Assembly: GCF_014218805.1 (NCBI RefSeq)
Contig: NZ_JACJUV010000001.1
Coordinates: 2,430,501-2,494,500, forward strand
Reading direction: 5' to 3'
Length of the DNA stretch: 64,000 nucleotides
Source: Teredinibacter franksiae
GTDB lineage: Bacteria > Pseudomonadota > Gammaproteobacteria > Pseudomonadales > Cellvibrionaceae
A program made the translations under genes and the position numbers. Positions 17,229 through 26,073 of this stretch are shown piece after piece (position 1 is the stretch's first letter; each line of letters starts with the position of its first letter). The notes under the pieces were generated by a model, which made no database searches, was not told where the DNA came from, and saw only the letters and a program-made list of their open reading frames with translations.

Positions 17229-17816
17229 CTACTTTTCTTTCTTTTTATTTAGCGCTTCAAACTTATACTTCTGGCCGCCTAGGCTAGCTTCGTACATTAG
17301 ACCACCTTTTGCGTAGGTAAATACCACCATACCATTCACGTATTGCGCATTTTGAGCGCCGGATTCACCTTTACTGGTAGCACCCGCCGCATTTCCTGTG
17401 GTGCCAGCCGTGGCGTTCGCGGATGCCTTAATGGCTACAGCGGTCGCCTGTGCTCCAAATTCATACTCGCCCTGAGTGAACTTATCGTAAGAGGCTTTGT
17501 TCTCGAACAGAACCAATTGACTGTAAGCTTGACCGCCAGCCTGTAAGCCAATAGTCAACTGGGTCATTTTAGTCGTTCCGGCTACGTTCCCACCTTGATA
17601 AACCTTGCCCTTGCCGTGGGCTCCACCTATACCCAGGCCACCTTTACCAATATTGGGAAAAACAGCATAGCCGTATGCTTTACCTAAAAATTTCTGTACA
17701 ACAGGGTTCTTTTTAAATTCCGCCATAGTAGCGGAATATTTGGCGTCATCGGCATAGAGGTTTGTGAGGGGTGTAAGCAGTAGTGTACAGGCAATAATAC
17801 GTAATAACGTGGTCAT
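17229..17816 (-). CDS. SYLF-domain (Ysc84-like) lipid-binding protein, exported
   Basis: The 195-residue protein has a signal peptide (LLTPLTNLYADD) followed by a SYLF domain: VVQKFLGKAYGYAVFPNIGKGG, GIGGAHGKGKVY, and LTIGLQAGGQAYSQLVLFE. In eukaryotes this domain binds phosphoinositides; bacterial versions are secreted and of unknown function. A Gly/Ala/Thr-rich stretch near residues 135-160 (ANATAGTTGNAAGATSKG) separates the two halves. I chose the ATG at 17816 because AAGGAGAT stands just upstream; the upstream ATG at 17912 would prepend 32 residues and bury the signal peptide. Confidence 0.85.
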   Translation of the reverse strand: MTTLLRIIACTLLLTPLTNLYADDAKYSATMAEFKKNPVVQKFLGKAYGYAVFPNIGKGGLGIGGAHGKGKVYQGGNVAGTTKMTQLTIGLQAGGQAYSQLVLFENKASYDKFTQGEYEFGAQATAVAIKASANATAGTTGNAAGATSKGESGAQNAQYVNGMVVFTYAKGGLMYEASLGGQKYKFEALNKKKEK

Positions 17817-18065
17817 TGGATAATCTCCTTTTGAGCAATGAAGTGAGGTGGCAAAGTATAAGGTTAGCGAGCAAACGACTATTGCCATTTCACGCCAACC
17901 TAAAAAATGCATACAAAAATATTGAACTGGTAGCTATTGGTAGAAAAAGGCCAGCGTATATATGGCTGAAAGTTACGTAGTGGAGTAGCGCCCTCTGCGC
18001 TTTACATGAAGTGCTGGTGTTGCTTCGAAAGGACAATATGTGTGGGGGTAACTGGCCGTTTGTTG

Positions 18066-18101
18066 AAAAAGCGAAGGGTATAATTTTATATATACCTTCG
18101 C
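18066..18101 (-). terminator. Intrinsic terminator of the M19 dipeptidase gene
   Basis: GCGAAGG and CCTTCGC form the base of a stem (18071-18101), extended by TATA/TATA past a one-base bulge, and on the minus strand the stem is followed directly by TTTTT. It lies 24 bases after the stop codon. Confidence 0.7.
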
Positions 18102-18124
18102 CCTAACACATGCCGTTATGAGGG

Positions 18125-19366
18125 TTAACGGGTACCGTACTTTTTCATAAATTCTTTACGTATTTCAACACGCTCTTGGTACTCTTTATCCCACTTACCT
18201 TTTGGGGCTTTTTCCCATACCTGCTGATATACACGCATTTTATTACCACCGTAAATCTTAGCAAGCTGCTCGTTGGTATACCCACGTTTCCAGAGTTCGT
18301 CGGTAACCGCAGCTAGAATTCTAGCTAGCGGTGCTGAGTCTGCTGCGCCCTTTTTGAACGCATCAATCATGTACCCGCCGTCGGCATACATGGTGGCATT
18401 TTTCGTGGCAAATTCGACAACCAGAGAAACGTCAAACATGTCGTCGGTGGCGATGCCTACATAATCTTCGCCCAATAATTTTACATAGTAGTCAATCATG
18501 TCGGCGGCTTGTTTTGGGCTTAGGTCGTCGGGCCATATGCCGTCTACCATCCATTCGGTAAAAGTTGGCGATACGTAGCCACCGCTCTTTTTAACGCGCA
18601 GCACCTCTTCATCTGTCACATTGCGATAGCAGCCTTTAGGCGTGGCATTTTTCTCGTTTTTGTACAAGCCAGCAGGCAGGGAGTGTGTGAATACATAGGG
18701 TACGCCGGAGTGGTTTTTATCCATGTGGTCCATGGCGTCCATCGCTGTTTTTTTACCGGTATGGCTAAGGTCGAGCAGAATACCGTATTTCACCATTTCG
18801 TCGATAACCGCACGACCCCATTCGGTGAGGCCGTCGTCTTGTCCGTTGTAGGCAGCAAGTGAACCCGAGCCGGTACGGAAGCGGTCATTGTAGGCGAGAA
18901 TCATGCTGACAATGCCCATTTCTTTAACGGCAGCCATACGAGATAGGTCTTCCTCAAGAATAGTTGCGGTCTGAGAGTTCCAGATAACAGCCGTTTTACC
19001 GTGTACATGAGCGGCTTCAATATCGCGTGTGGATCGTACGAAAATGAAGTTTTCTGGTTCTTCTGCCATTGCTGCTTTATGGGCATGGTGCTGCTCAATA
19101 AGGTGGTCCCAATTCATGGAGGCGGCTGTTAGGGTTATTTCGTGCCCGGTTATGCCAGCCTCGCGAGCTTCTTGATAGTACTGGAGTAATTGTTCGTTTT
19201 TAGACCAGCCGGTACCGTAGGGGCTGGCCATCATGCCGATAACGATGGTGTCTTTTACAAACTGCTCAGCCTTCTTGGAGGCTGGCCATTTTTTGGCGTT
19301 AAGGCTAGCGTTACACACACTGCTGAAAAGCATCATTGATAACAATGCGAAGGCAATTTTCTTCAT
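18125..19366 (-). CDS. Peptidase M19 (membrane/renal dipeptidase family), divergent subgroup
   Basis: The 413-residue protein from the chosen start has a signal peptide (SSVCNAS) and the TIM-barrel motifs of M19 dipeptidases: DLSHTGKKTAMDAM with a zinc His, VFTHSLPAGL with the second His, YRNVTDEEVLRVKKSGGYVSP, and a substrate-loop equivalent near VGIATDD. The N-terminal HxD zinc motif of renal dipeptidase is absent, and the bridging Glu region reads WNSQTATIL, so metal coordination must differ. This matches a known divergent subgroup with Gln at that place rather than an inactive remnant. I start at ATG 19366, which gives a proper signal peptide. An AraC regulator is divergent from it, 188 bases away. 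Confidence 0.8.
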   Translation of the reverse strand: MKKIAFALLSMMLFSSVCNASLNAKKWPASKKAEQFVKDTIVIGMMASPYGTGWSKNEQLLQYYQEAREAGITGHEITLTAASMNWDHLIEQHHAHKAAMAEEPENFIFVRSTRDIEAAHVHGKTAVIWNSQTATILEEDLSRMAAVKEMGIVSMILAYNDRFRTGSGSLAAYNGQDDGLTEWGRAVIDEMVKYGILLDLSHTGKKTAMDAMDHMDKNHSGVPYVFTHSLPAGLYKNEKNATPKGCYRNVTDEEVLRVKKSGGYVSPTFTEWMVDGIWPDDLSPKQAADMIDYYVKLLGEDYVGIATDDMFDVSLVVEFATKNATMYADGGYMIDAFKKGAADSAPLARILAAVTDELWKRGYTNEQLAKIYGGNKMRVYQQVWEKAPKGKWDKEYQERVEIRKEFMKKYGTR

Positions 19367-19554
19367 GAACAAATCCCTAGTAGGAGGAGGGTTATAGAAA
19401 TAGGTGATCGAACCATTATTTTTTCCCGCAGAGAAAAGCGAGATATTGAAAAAAGGCGATAGAAAAAAGACATTAGGGCTAATATTATCAAACCTGATAT
19501 TCATTAATTGGTTATTCAAGCTCATAATTATTAAAATGGAAGCTTTAGGCGACA

Positions 19555-20538
19555 ATGTTTACATTACATTTGATAAAGAGTTCACATGCCCTCCCCTTTG
19601 TTAACCTGTTGACCAGAATGGGGGCGCCTATGGAGAGCGCTGCGAGAAAGTCCCAGTTGTCGTTGGAAACAGTATATACGGGCGGTGTTATCGGTGAGTA
19701 CGCTTTGTGGCGCTTTATTGATTTGAGCGCAGAACAGAATCGAATGCCATTGTTTGGCTTCCAGTGTGCCCAGTCATATCCAATTTGCTCATTGGCGGAT
19801 CTCGGTGGTGACCTATTTTATTGTGCTGCGGATCTGCGCCAACTGCTTGATTTTTTTATGAAAGAAGCACAAAAGGATTCAACAGGCGCGCTGTATAGTT
19901 TGAACAATGCCAGTAAATCGGTGTGGCTGATGCGTGAATCGATATTTGGTAATACGTATAGCAGTTGGCAGGTAGAACAATACATGTTGAGTATTTTTAT
20001 ACAGGTTATTCGCCTGTGTGCCGGGCGTAATTGGCTACCCTCGGTGGTTTACGCTAGTTCAAAAAATTCTCCGCAGGTACTCCCCAGTGAGTGGGCAGCC
20101 ATCGATTTTCGTTGGGGGTGTAAGGCCACGGCGATTAAAATAGAGAAAGACCTATTACTTAAAGCGCCAATCGACGCCGAAAAAGCTCGAAATAATTCTT
20201 TTCTAAACGGTAATTCGCAAGGCAGAGCGCTGAATCTATACGAACTTATCTACTCTCGCCTGCAAGTAGGCAAAACAGACTTACAGGGGGTTGCCGATGG
20301 CTTGGGGAAAAGTACCGCCTCCTTAAAACGCCAATTAAAAGTAGGCAATACTACTTACAGTCAATTGCTTGAGCGTGCTCGTTACAATTACGCCAGCGAG
20401 CTCTTGGAAGGTGATAGTAGTATTGATGATATTGCTCAGCAGTTAGGCTATGAACACCACAGCAACTTCACCAGAGCATTTAAAAAAAGCGTTGGCTATA
20501 CACCGCTGGCTTATAGAAAATCACTGTTGATGACTTAA
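19555..20538 (+). CDS. AraC-family transcriptional regulator
   Basis: The 327-residue product has a PF12625-like N-terminal sensor region and a C-terminal AraC DNA-binding domain. The first helix-turn-helix is near LQGVADGLGKSTASLKRQLK and the second near SIDDIAQQLGYEHHSNFTRA, ending VGYTPLAYRKS. It is transcribed divergently from the M19 dipeptidase gene, the usual arrangement of a regulator and its target, so it may sense a dipeptide or a product of it. That assignment is inference from position. Confidence 0.87.
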   Translation: MFTLHLIKSSHALPFVNLLTRMGAPMESAARKSQLSLETVYTGGVIGEYALWRFIDLSAEQNRMPLFGFQCAQSYPICSLADLGGDLFYCAADLRQLLDFFMKEAQKDSTGALYSLNNASKSVWLMRESIFGNTYSSWQVEQYMLSIFIQVIRLCAGRNWLPSVVYASSKNSPQVLPSEWAAIDFRWGCKATAIKIEKDLLLKAPIDAEKARNNSFLNGNSQGRALNLYELIYSRLQVGKTDLQGVADGLGKSTASLKRQLKVGNTTYSQLLERARYNYASELLEGDSSIDDIAQQLGYEHHSNFTRAFKKSVGYTPLAYRKSLLMT

Positions 20539-20878
20539 TGGCTGTAACCTTTTATGTAATTATTTTAGTGCTAGCGAGCCGAGGAGCACACAAAAAAATG
20601 GATATCCACGTGTAGGGGCCAAATGTGAATTTGAGTCTTAATTGAGCCGGTTCAATCGAAACGCCGAGGGCGAATAGAGCTAGTATGAGCGCCTTAGGTA
20701 ACACTGTGCAGGCGTGTTTTCTAGCGGTAATCTTCTTACTATCACTAACGGCTAACGGCGGCCATGAAAAAGATCTTCTTTGCCTGCTCATAAGAGCTAA
20801 GCCACTCAGTGGCAAATTGGTCTTGCTCAGGCTTTCCTTATGCTTGACGCTCTTGGGTAGCTGAATAACGGTATGTGC
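20539..20878 (-). other. Gene-free gap with traces of decayed coding sequence
   Basis: No intact gene is visible between two convergent AraC genes. On the minus strand an 87-codon ORF (20552-20815) has a plausible membrane stretch (PKALILALFALGVSIEP), and a different frame just upstream of it reads TEWLSSYEQAKKIFF before a stop. Protein-like pieces in two frames suggest an old gene broken by frameshifts, but I cannot name the family. Confidence 0.3.
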
Positions 20879-21886
20879 TTAGGTACAGGTAAACGTCTGT
20901 TGTCGATACTTATTAGGCCCCATGCCAGCCATTTTTTTAAATGCTCGGGTAAAGTGAGAGGTGTCTGAATAGCCCATTTGGTAGGCGACTTCGGCAACAC
21001 TTAAGTCTCTATCAGCCAGTTTTTTATGTGCAATTTCAAATTTGGCCTGGTTAAACATGTCACTCATTTTTAAACCATGCTCTTGCAATCGCCGCTGCAA
21101 GCTCCTAACGGGTAGACCCACCGCCTTAGCGATAAGGTCTATTGTACAGTTTGCGTCTTGGCTATTAGAGCTCAAGTAGGTGAGTATCACGCTGCGCATT
21201 GACTCTACAAAACCAGCATTTACGTTGTTGTGATTTTCGGCAATTTTAGAATCCGCTATATCTAAATGCACAGGTAAGTCTAATAGTGTGTTGGCAACAG
21301 CAATACGAGAATGCACTTGAAGAAAAGCGATATGACTATTTTTTAGCAGGCGGCAAGCGTAGGCCGCTTGGGTATCTTGCATATGCAGTTGGATTAACGA
21401 CGGGTACCAACGGGGGCCCGCGGCTAATTGAACTAGCTGAATCATGCTAGTGATACGGTACAACTCCATTTGAGCGTCGTGCTCATTAATAGATCGATTA
21501 CAGATGAACCAATGAAATTCGTCGGTTTTTACAAAATCAAAAGACACGCCCGAGCTTTGATCAGGCGCGATAGCGCAAAATGTGCTCAGTAATTCATTCA
21601 ATGTTTTACTGCCGCTAATGAGTGGCGCCAAGGAGGCTACCCTGTGCCATGGCGTGTATTGTGCCACCTGTGCTGCAAAATCGGGAATGCTTTCTTCCAT
21701 GGCAACAATATTTGCTAGGTGCCTGAAAGGTAGCAGGGGAATTAAACTTTCCGGGTCATCCAGTTCCTGCGTCGGTAAACCAACACGCTCAAAGTAAATT
21801 GTGGGGTCGATTCCATTTTTGAGCATGGCAGTGCTGAATTGCTCTTTGAACGCTGCTTTTACTAGCGGAATAGGCTTGCTGATCAT
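20879..21886 (-). CDS. AraC-family transcriptional regulator
   Basis: The 335-residue protein has the PF12625-type N-terminal domain (ISKPIPLVKAAFKEQF through about residue 200) and a C-terminal AraC domain with LIAKAVGLPVRSLQRRLQEHG and SVAEVAYQMGYSDTSHFTRA, ending MGPNKYRQQ. It is the third AraC-type gene in 8 kb. Upstream, a perfect 16-base inverted repeat with a 21-base spacer lies about 110 bases before its start and may be its own operator. The target may have been the now-broken amidohydrolase gene on the other side of that repeat. Confidence 0.87.
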   Translation of the reverse strand: MISKPIPLVKAAFKEQFSTAMLKNGIDPTIYFERVGLPTQELDDPESLIPLLPFRHLANIVAMEESIPDFAAQVAQYTPWHRVASLAPLISGSKTLNELLSTFCAIAPDQSSGVSFDFVKTDEFHWFICNRSINEHDAQMELYRITSMIQLVQLAAGPRWYPSLIQLHMQDTQAAYACRLLKNSHIAFLQVHSRIAVANTLLDLPVHLDIADSKIAENHNNVNAGFVESMRSVILTYLSSNSQDANCTIDLIAKAVGLPVRSLQRRLQEHGLKMSDMFNQAKFEIAHKKLADRDLSVAEVAYQMGYSDTSHFTRAFKKMAGMGPNKYRQQTFTCT

Positions 21887-21994
21887 ATGGATAAGGTGCC
21901 CGTAATGAGCGAATAATTTAGGGGTAAAAGTTGTTATGAGCTGTTTATTCTAAACCGTTATATCTTCGCAACAATGTTGATGTTCATCAATGAA

Positions 21995-22047
21995 TTGCCA
22001 TTTTACGACAATAACGGGATATTTTACAGGCTGTCGTAAAATGGCAA
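21995..22047. promoter_or_regulatory. Perfect 16-base inverted repeat, candidate operator
   Basis: TTGCCATTTTACGACA (21995-22010) is repeated as its exact reverse complement at 22032-22047, with a 21-base spacer. The half-sites are 37 bases apart start to start, close to 3.5 helical turns. It lies between the third AraC gene (minus) and the AraC fragment (plus). The length and perfection make chance unlikely; a dimeric regulator site or an RNA hairpin are both possible. Confidence 0.55.
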
Positions 22048-22107
22048 GAAAGGTTCTCGTTCGTGTGGCTATAGTGGCGACCAAAATGCCAAAAATAACA
22101 GTCATTC

Positions 22108-22470
22108 ATGCCTCTACCCAACCAAGCCGCCCTAAAAATAAACCTTTCTTTGTCGATGGTGAGAGGGGCTGTGGTGTCGCTTATGGCAAAAGGCCGCTAT
22201 GCGCTTGCCGATGTCGCTAAAAACCTCAATATAGGTGAGCGTAGCCTGCAGCGTATTATTGAAAACGAAGGAACAAACTATAGAGATTTACTGAGCTCTA
22301 TTCGCAGGGAGCATGCCTGCACAATGCTGCGAACCAACAGTATAAAAATTGAAGAAATTGCCTGTGCACTGGGATATACCGACGCGGGCAGTTTTAGTCG
22401 CGCTTTTCATCGTTGGGAAAATTGTAGCCCTTTAGATTGGCGCATTAAAAGTAGGCTTTACACCTGTTGA
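22108..22470 (+). pseudogene. AraC DNA-binding domain fragment
   Basis: The 120 codons encode only the C-terminal DNA-binding domain of an AraC regulator: ALADVAKNLNIGERSLQRI, then KIEEIACALGYTDAGSFSRA and a short end near CSPLDWR. The roughly 200-residue sensor domain is missing, and the first 15 codons look like non-coding sequence read through. The reading frame ends where an amidohydrolase tail begins in another frame, so this looks like the product of a deletion rather than a designed small regulator. It could still bind DNA if it is made. Confidence 0.65.
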
Positions 22471-22693
22471 AATCATGAAAATGGGCACTTCGAATGCGGC
22501 TGAAGTACTTGGCTGGTCTGGCGGTATGAACCCCTATAAAGAAGGTACTTTAGGTACTATTCAAGCGGGCGGCTACGCCGATATGATTCTTGTGGATGGT
22601 AACCCCTTAGAAGATATTACCGTTCTGAATGACTATGCAGATAAATTTAAGGTCATTGTTAAAGACGGCAAGATTTGGAAAAACACATTATAA
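22436..22693 (+). pseudogene. C-terminal fragment of an amidohydrolase (imidazolonepropionase-like)
   Basis: The open frame gives ALKVGFTPVEIMKMGTSNAA followed by EVLGWSG, KEGTLGTIQAGGYADMIL and VDGNPLEDITVLND. This is the typical C-terminal end of metal-dependent amidohydrolases, where the chain returns to the small beta-sandwich domain. The remaining 300 or so residues with the metal ligands are absent. Homology starts at about 22442, inside the end of the AraC fragment, marking a deletion junction. The fragment is followed by a well-formed terminator, which probably belonged to the intact gene. Confidence 0.75.
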
Positions 22694-22713
22694 AAATGTG
22701 TTAGAGCCGACAG

Positions 22714-22738
22714 GGGGCTACGATAGTAGCCCCTTTTT
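22714..22738 (+). terminator. Intrinsic terminator
   Basis: GGGGCTAC and GTAGCCCC form an eight-pair stem around the loop GATA, followed by TTTTT. It sits 20 bases after the stop of the amidohydrolase fragment. Confidence 0.9.
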
Positions 22739-22857
22739 GCTGATGGACGATGTTTTGTATCGCCTCATAGTCATGGGTCTCCTATTCTTTCTTTAACGTT
22801 TAATAAAACAATGCAGTATCCCTCAAGCATAAAAAATGTAATAAATACAATTCCGAT

Positions 22858-24069
22858 ATGGAAACGATGAAAATGACCACCCCAACTACCCAGTTAATCT
22901 GCTTTACCCTTTTGGCAATGGTGCTTTCTGCAAACTTGAGCGCCGAGGAAGAAAACCGTGCGGGCTTTGGTAGCCCCGACACCGTTGACAATCAAATTGC
23001 TAAAGATGGTGAAAATCGAGACCAATCTGTAAAAGACGGCCTTGCAGAGAAAGGCGTTAACATTGCGGTTGATTATTCTTTTGTTGGTCTTGGCGCTAAC
23101 GCTACGTTAGCGGGGGAAAATGATACTTCCGGTGGTGGAATGCTGCGCTTTTACGGTAGCTGGGATGCGGTAAATCGGGGTGAAAGCAATGTTGGTGGCT
23201 TAGTGTGGAAAGTGGAGCACCGGCATGCCTATACCGATACCGCGCCAAAGTATTTTGAGTTTGGTGCGGGTGGTTTGGGTTTGATTACGCCACCTTTCAG
23301 TGACGAGGGTACGCGGCTAACTAACCTCTACTGGCGCCAGCGATTTAATGGAGGTAATTCCATTGTTACGGCGGGCTTATTGGATGCAACCGATCATTTT
23401 GATGTGTATGCGCTGGCTAGCCCTTGGACTGGCTTTATGAATTTCGCTTTTAGCACAGGCGCTACCACTGTTGCCTTACCCGGCGATGCTGCATTTGGTG
23501 TTGCCGCCGGTACCATGTTAAGTGACAAGGTATTTCTAATTGGTGGTATTACCGATATGGAGTCTGACGCAACTAAGCCTTTTGAAAGCGTCAATTCCTT
23601 TTTTGATGAGGGCCACCATTTCAAATCTGTTGAACTGGGTTGGACTAAAAATAAAGACAGTATTTATACCGATAACCTACATGTCAGTTTGTGGCAGGCT
23701 GATGAAAGTGAAATGCAAGGGTCAACAAAAGGTCATGGTGCGGTCGTGTCGTTTTCCAGAATGGTTGGCCGTTGGTTACCTTTTGTACGCGCAGGTGTAA
23801 GTGAAGACGCAGGTGCCCTTTCGGAAAAATCCCTTAGCACAGGGTTCGGTTATTACGGCTTGGGAGGCGAGTCTAATAATTTAGGTGCGGCCATTAATTG
23901 GGCCGATACCGGAGAAGATGATCAAATTACAGCTGAAGTGTTCTATCTGATGAAGCCTTTACCTTGGCTGGAAATTACACCCGATATCCAAATTATACAA
24001 AACCCTGCTTTGAACCCCGACGAAAATCAATTAGTTATTATTGGCCTACGTGGTCGTCTTATTTGGTAG
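22858..24069 (+). CDS. OprB-family carbohydrate-selective porin
   Basis: The product is an outer-membrane porin of the OprB family (PF04966 type). After a signal peptide (SANLSAEE) come barrel strands with typical motifs: KGVNIAVDYSFVG, an RLTNLYWRQRF segment, LLDATDHFDVYALASPW, and the C-terminal LEITPDIQIIQNPALNPDE that ends the family, closing with LRGRLIW. OprB porins take up sugars, but substrate preference cannot be read here. Translation may begin at 22858 or at the second ATG, 22867. A 16-base tandem duplication spans its stop codon. The next outer-membrane protein gene is 195 bases downstream. Confidence 0.85.
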   Translation: METMKMTTPTTQLICFTLLAMVLSANLSAEEENRAGFGSPDTVDNQIAKDGENRDQSVKDGLAEKGVNIAVDYSFVGLGANATLAGENDTSGGGMLRFYGSWDAVNRGESNVGGLVWKVEHRHAYTDTAPKYFEFGAGGLGLITPPFSDEGTRLTNLYWRQRFNGGNSIVTAGLLDATDHFDVYALASPWTGFMNFAFSTGATTVALPGDAAFGVAAGTMLSDKVFLIGGITDMESDATKPFESVNSFFDEGHHFKSVELGWTKNKDSIYTDNLHVSLWQADESEMQGSTKGHGAVVSFSRMVGRWLPFVRAGVSEDAGALSEKSLSTGFGYYGLGGESNNLGAAINWADTGEDDQITAEVFYLMKPLPWLEITPDIQIIQNPALNPDENQLVIIGLRGRLIW

Positions 24070-24084
24070 TCGTCTTATTTGGTA
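24053..24084 (+). repeat. Tandem duplication of 16 bases across the porin stop codon
   Basis: GTCGTCTTATTTGGTA occurs twice in direct succession (24053-24068 and 24069-24084). The porin stop codon TAG is formed where the first copy meets the second, so the second copy is untranslated. Confidence 0.85.
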
Positions 24085-24114
24085 GCGGTTAACGATGTAT
24101 TAAAGCCGGACACT

Positions 24115-24130
24115 ATTGTATTAATACAAT
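24115..24130. promoter_or_regulatory. Perfect 16-base palindrome upstream of an outer-membrane protein gene
   Basis: ATTGTATTAATACAAT is a perfect palindrome located 134 bases before the next start codon. It could be an operator for a dimeric regulator; nothing further can be said. Confidence 0.3.
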
Positions 24131-24264
24131 GGGTGGAGGCTAGCCTGCGAGAACTATGGTGACTAAAAAGTACGTTGCATAAATAGAATGGGCAGTAAAA
24201 TAGTAAAAGTCGGAAAACATATACAGCAGCAAAATAATATAAAAATAGTTGAGTTGACCTAGGA

Positions 24265-25143
24265 ATGAATAACATGAGTTTCAATGTAAAGATTAGCACA
24301 AAAGCGCGGAATATAGCGCTGAATGTTATACGTATTTCAGTACTGCTATTGATAGCGAAAGGTGTATTCGCTGCAGAACAATCTGCAGAAGAAATTGCTG
24401 CAAACCTGGCAAACCCGAATACGCCAATGGCAACCCTTACCTTTAAAACGCAATACCGCTCCTATGCCGGTGATTTGTCTGGAGCAAGTGATCAGAACAG
24501 CTCAACGATTTTATTTCAACCTAGCTTGCCGTTCACGCTTGATAGCGGCAGCATGATTCTTTTTCGCCCGGCCATTCCATTCCAGATCGGACAGCCAAGC
24601 TACGAAGGAGGAGACAGTTGGAGTGCTGAAGACGGTATGGGCGACCTGAGTTTTGACCTGGCCTACGCGCGTACCACAGAAAATGGCATTTTGTGGGCTG
24701 GCGGTGTGATTTCTACCTTACCGACGGCAACGGCGGACAGTTTGGGTAAGGATTTGGTCACGTTAGGGCCAGAATTTCTTATCGGTAAAATAACTAAAAA
24801 ATATGTCATTGGCGCCTTTCCCAATCACCAATGGGATGTGGGTGGGTCCGGTGATGGCAGCGTTAATCTTACATCTATGCAGCTGTTTTATACCTATCTA
24901 CCGGGCGGGGGTTGGAATTTGGGTTCCTCGCCAACGATGAGTTACGATCACGAAACCAAGCAGGCTACAATTCCGCTTAACTTCACTTTCGGTAAAACTG
25001 TTATCTGGGGTAAGCGCCCGTGGAAATTGAGTGCTGAGATGAATTACTACGTTCAAAAGGCCGATGCCTTTGCTTCGGATTGGTATGTGGGTATAAACGT
25101 TGCGCCTGTTGTAGAGAACGTATTTGCAAACTGGTTTAAGTAA
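24265..25143 (+). CDS. Outer-membrane protein, neuromedin-U-like family
   Basis: The 292-residue protein begins with a long basic N-terminus and signal peptide (LLLIAKGVFAAEQ), then a SAEEIAANLANPNTPMATLT segment. This resembles the family annotated as neuromedin U in marine bacteria, which start with a similar Ala/Asn-rich segment followed by a beta-barrel. Repeated beta strands (ILFQPSLPFTL, MILFRPAIPFQ, DLSFDLAYARTT) and terminal VGINVAPVVENVF support an outer-membrane location. The function of this family is unknown; it may be a channel. No partner gene is evident, and the porin gene upstream ends 195 bases before. Confidence 0.6.
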   Translation: MNNMSFNVKISTKARNIALNVIRISVLLLIAKGVFAAEQSAEEIAANLANPNTPMATLTFKTQYRSYAGDLSGASDQNSSTILFQPSLPFTLDSGSMILFRPAIPFQIGQPSYEGGDSWSAEDGMGDLSFDLAYARTTENGILWAGGVISTLPTATADSLGKDLVTLGPEFLIGKITKKYVIGAFPNHQWDVGGSGDGSVNLTSMQLFYTYLPGGGWNLGSSPTMSYDHETKQATIPLNFTFGKTVIWGKRPWKLSAEMNYYVQKADAFASDWYVGINVAPVVENVFANWFK

Positions 25144-25294
25144 AAAATACTTTTGCGATACGTCGCATTACACACGTTCTGTGTCGAAGTACAAAGCGCG
25201 CACGTCGGGCTTAGCGTTTTATTCTGTATCAGAGTGTCAAACCACGCCATTAAAACCTTGTATGATGGTCATATAACGCACATAAGAGATCACT

Positions 25295-25870
25295 ATGAAC
25301 TTTATCAAAAGTACGGTACTGGGCGGCATTTTGTTTTTGGTCCCCCTTATTGTTCTCGTCGCCGTATTGGGAAAAGCTTACGAGGTAATGTTGCGGGTAG
25401 CGGGCCCTGTGTTGGATATGATTCCCGCCGTCAGCGTTCTGGGGGTGGCACTTATTAACATCGTTACTATTTTGCTGATAATTTTAGTGTGCTTTGTAGC
25501 CGGGCTGGTGGCAAAGGGCCGCCTGTTCAAAGGCTTTGTTGATCGTATTGACGATAAACTAACAATACTGTTGCCGGGTTATGCCTACTTAAAAAGCTTT
25601 ACGGCAGCGGTTGATAAAGATTCTAAGAACCCCCTGCAACCCGTGCTGGTTAGACAAGACGATATGAGCCTATTTGGTTTCTATGTGGAGCCGGCCAACA
25701 CTGGCCACAGCGTGGTGTATATGCCAAGTGCACCGGATACAACTTCCGGTTCTGTGGCCATAGTGGAAGATTCACGTATTACACCTTTGGATGCTAACTT
25801 CATCGATACCATTAGCAGCCTTCGGCGTTTTGGCTTGGGCAGTGGGAAAATACCTATACGAGTGGATTAG
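25295..25870 (+). CDS. DUF502-family membrane protein
   Basis: This 191-residue inner-membrane protein has two transmembrane helices: STVLGGILFLVPLIVLVAVL near the N-terminus, and a second near VLGVALINIVTILLIILVCF. They are followed by a soluble domain with the DUF502 motifs LPGYAYLKSF and VVYMPSAPDTTSGSVAIVED. The family is widespread in bacteria and has no firmly assigned role. It appears to be a single-gene unit, with 151 bases before and 203 bases after free of genes. Confidence 0.85.
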   Translation: MNFIKSTVLGGILFLVPLIVLVAVLGKAYEVMLRVAGPVLDMIPAVSVLGVALINIVTILLIILVCFVAGLVAKGRLFKGFVDRIDDKLTILLPGYAYLKSFTAAVDKDSKNPLQPVLVRQDDMSLFGFYVEPANTGHSVVYMPSAPDTTSGSVAIVEDSRITPLDANFIDTISSLRRFGLGSGKIPIRVD

Positions 25871-26073
25871 TAGAATTTAGTGGCCTGAACAATAAGGTGA
25901 GCTGCAACACTAGCGAAAACCGAGATATGAACAGGGGTGGGTTGGACTGGAGAGAATAGCCTAGGTGCTAAAAGAGTATCGGTTTCTGGTTCTTTATTAC
26001 CCTATAATGCCATGCTGAGGGCGCCCGTACTGTTGCCCACCAACATGATTAGCAATAAGTGAATGGTAAATCT

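Noticed and set aside
25153..25458. 101-codon plus-strand ORF overlapping the start of the DUF502 gene
   Set aside because: It is out of frame with a clear family member and has no motif.
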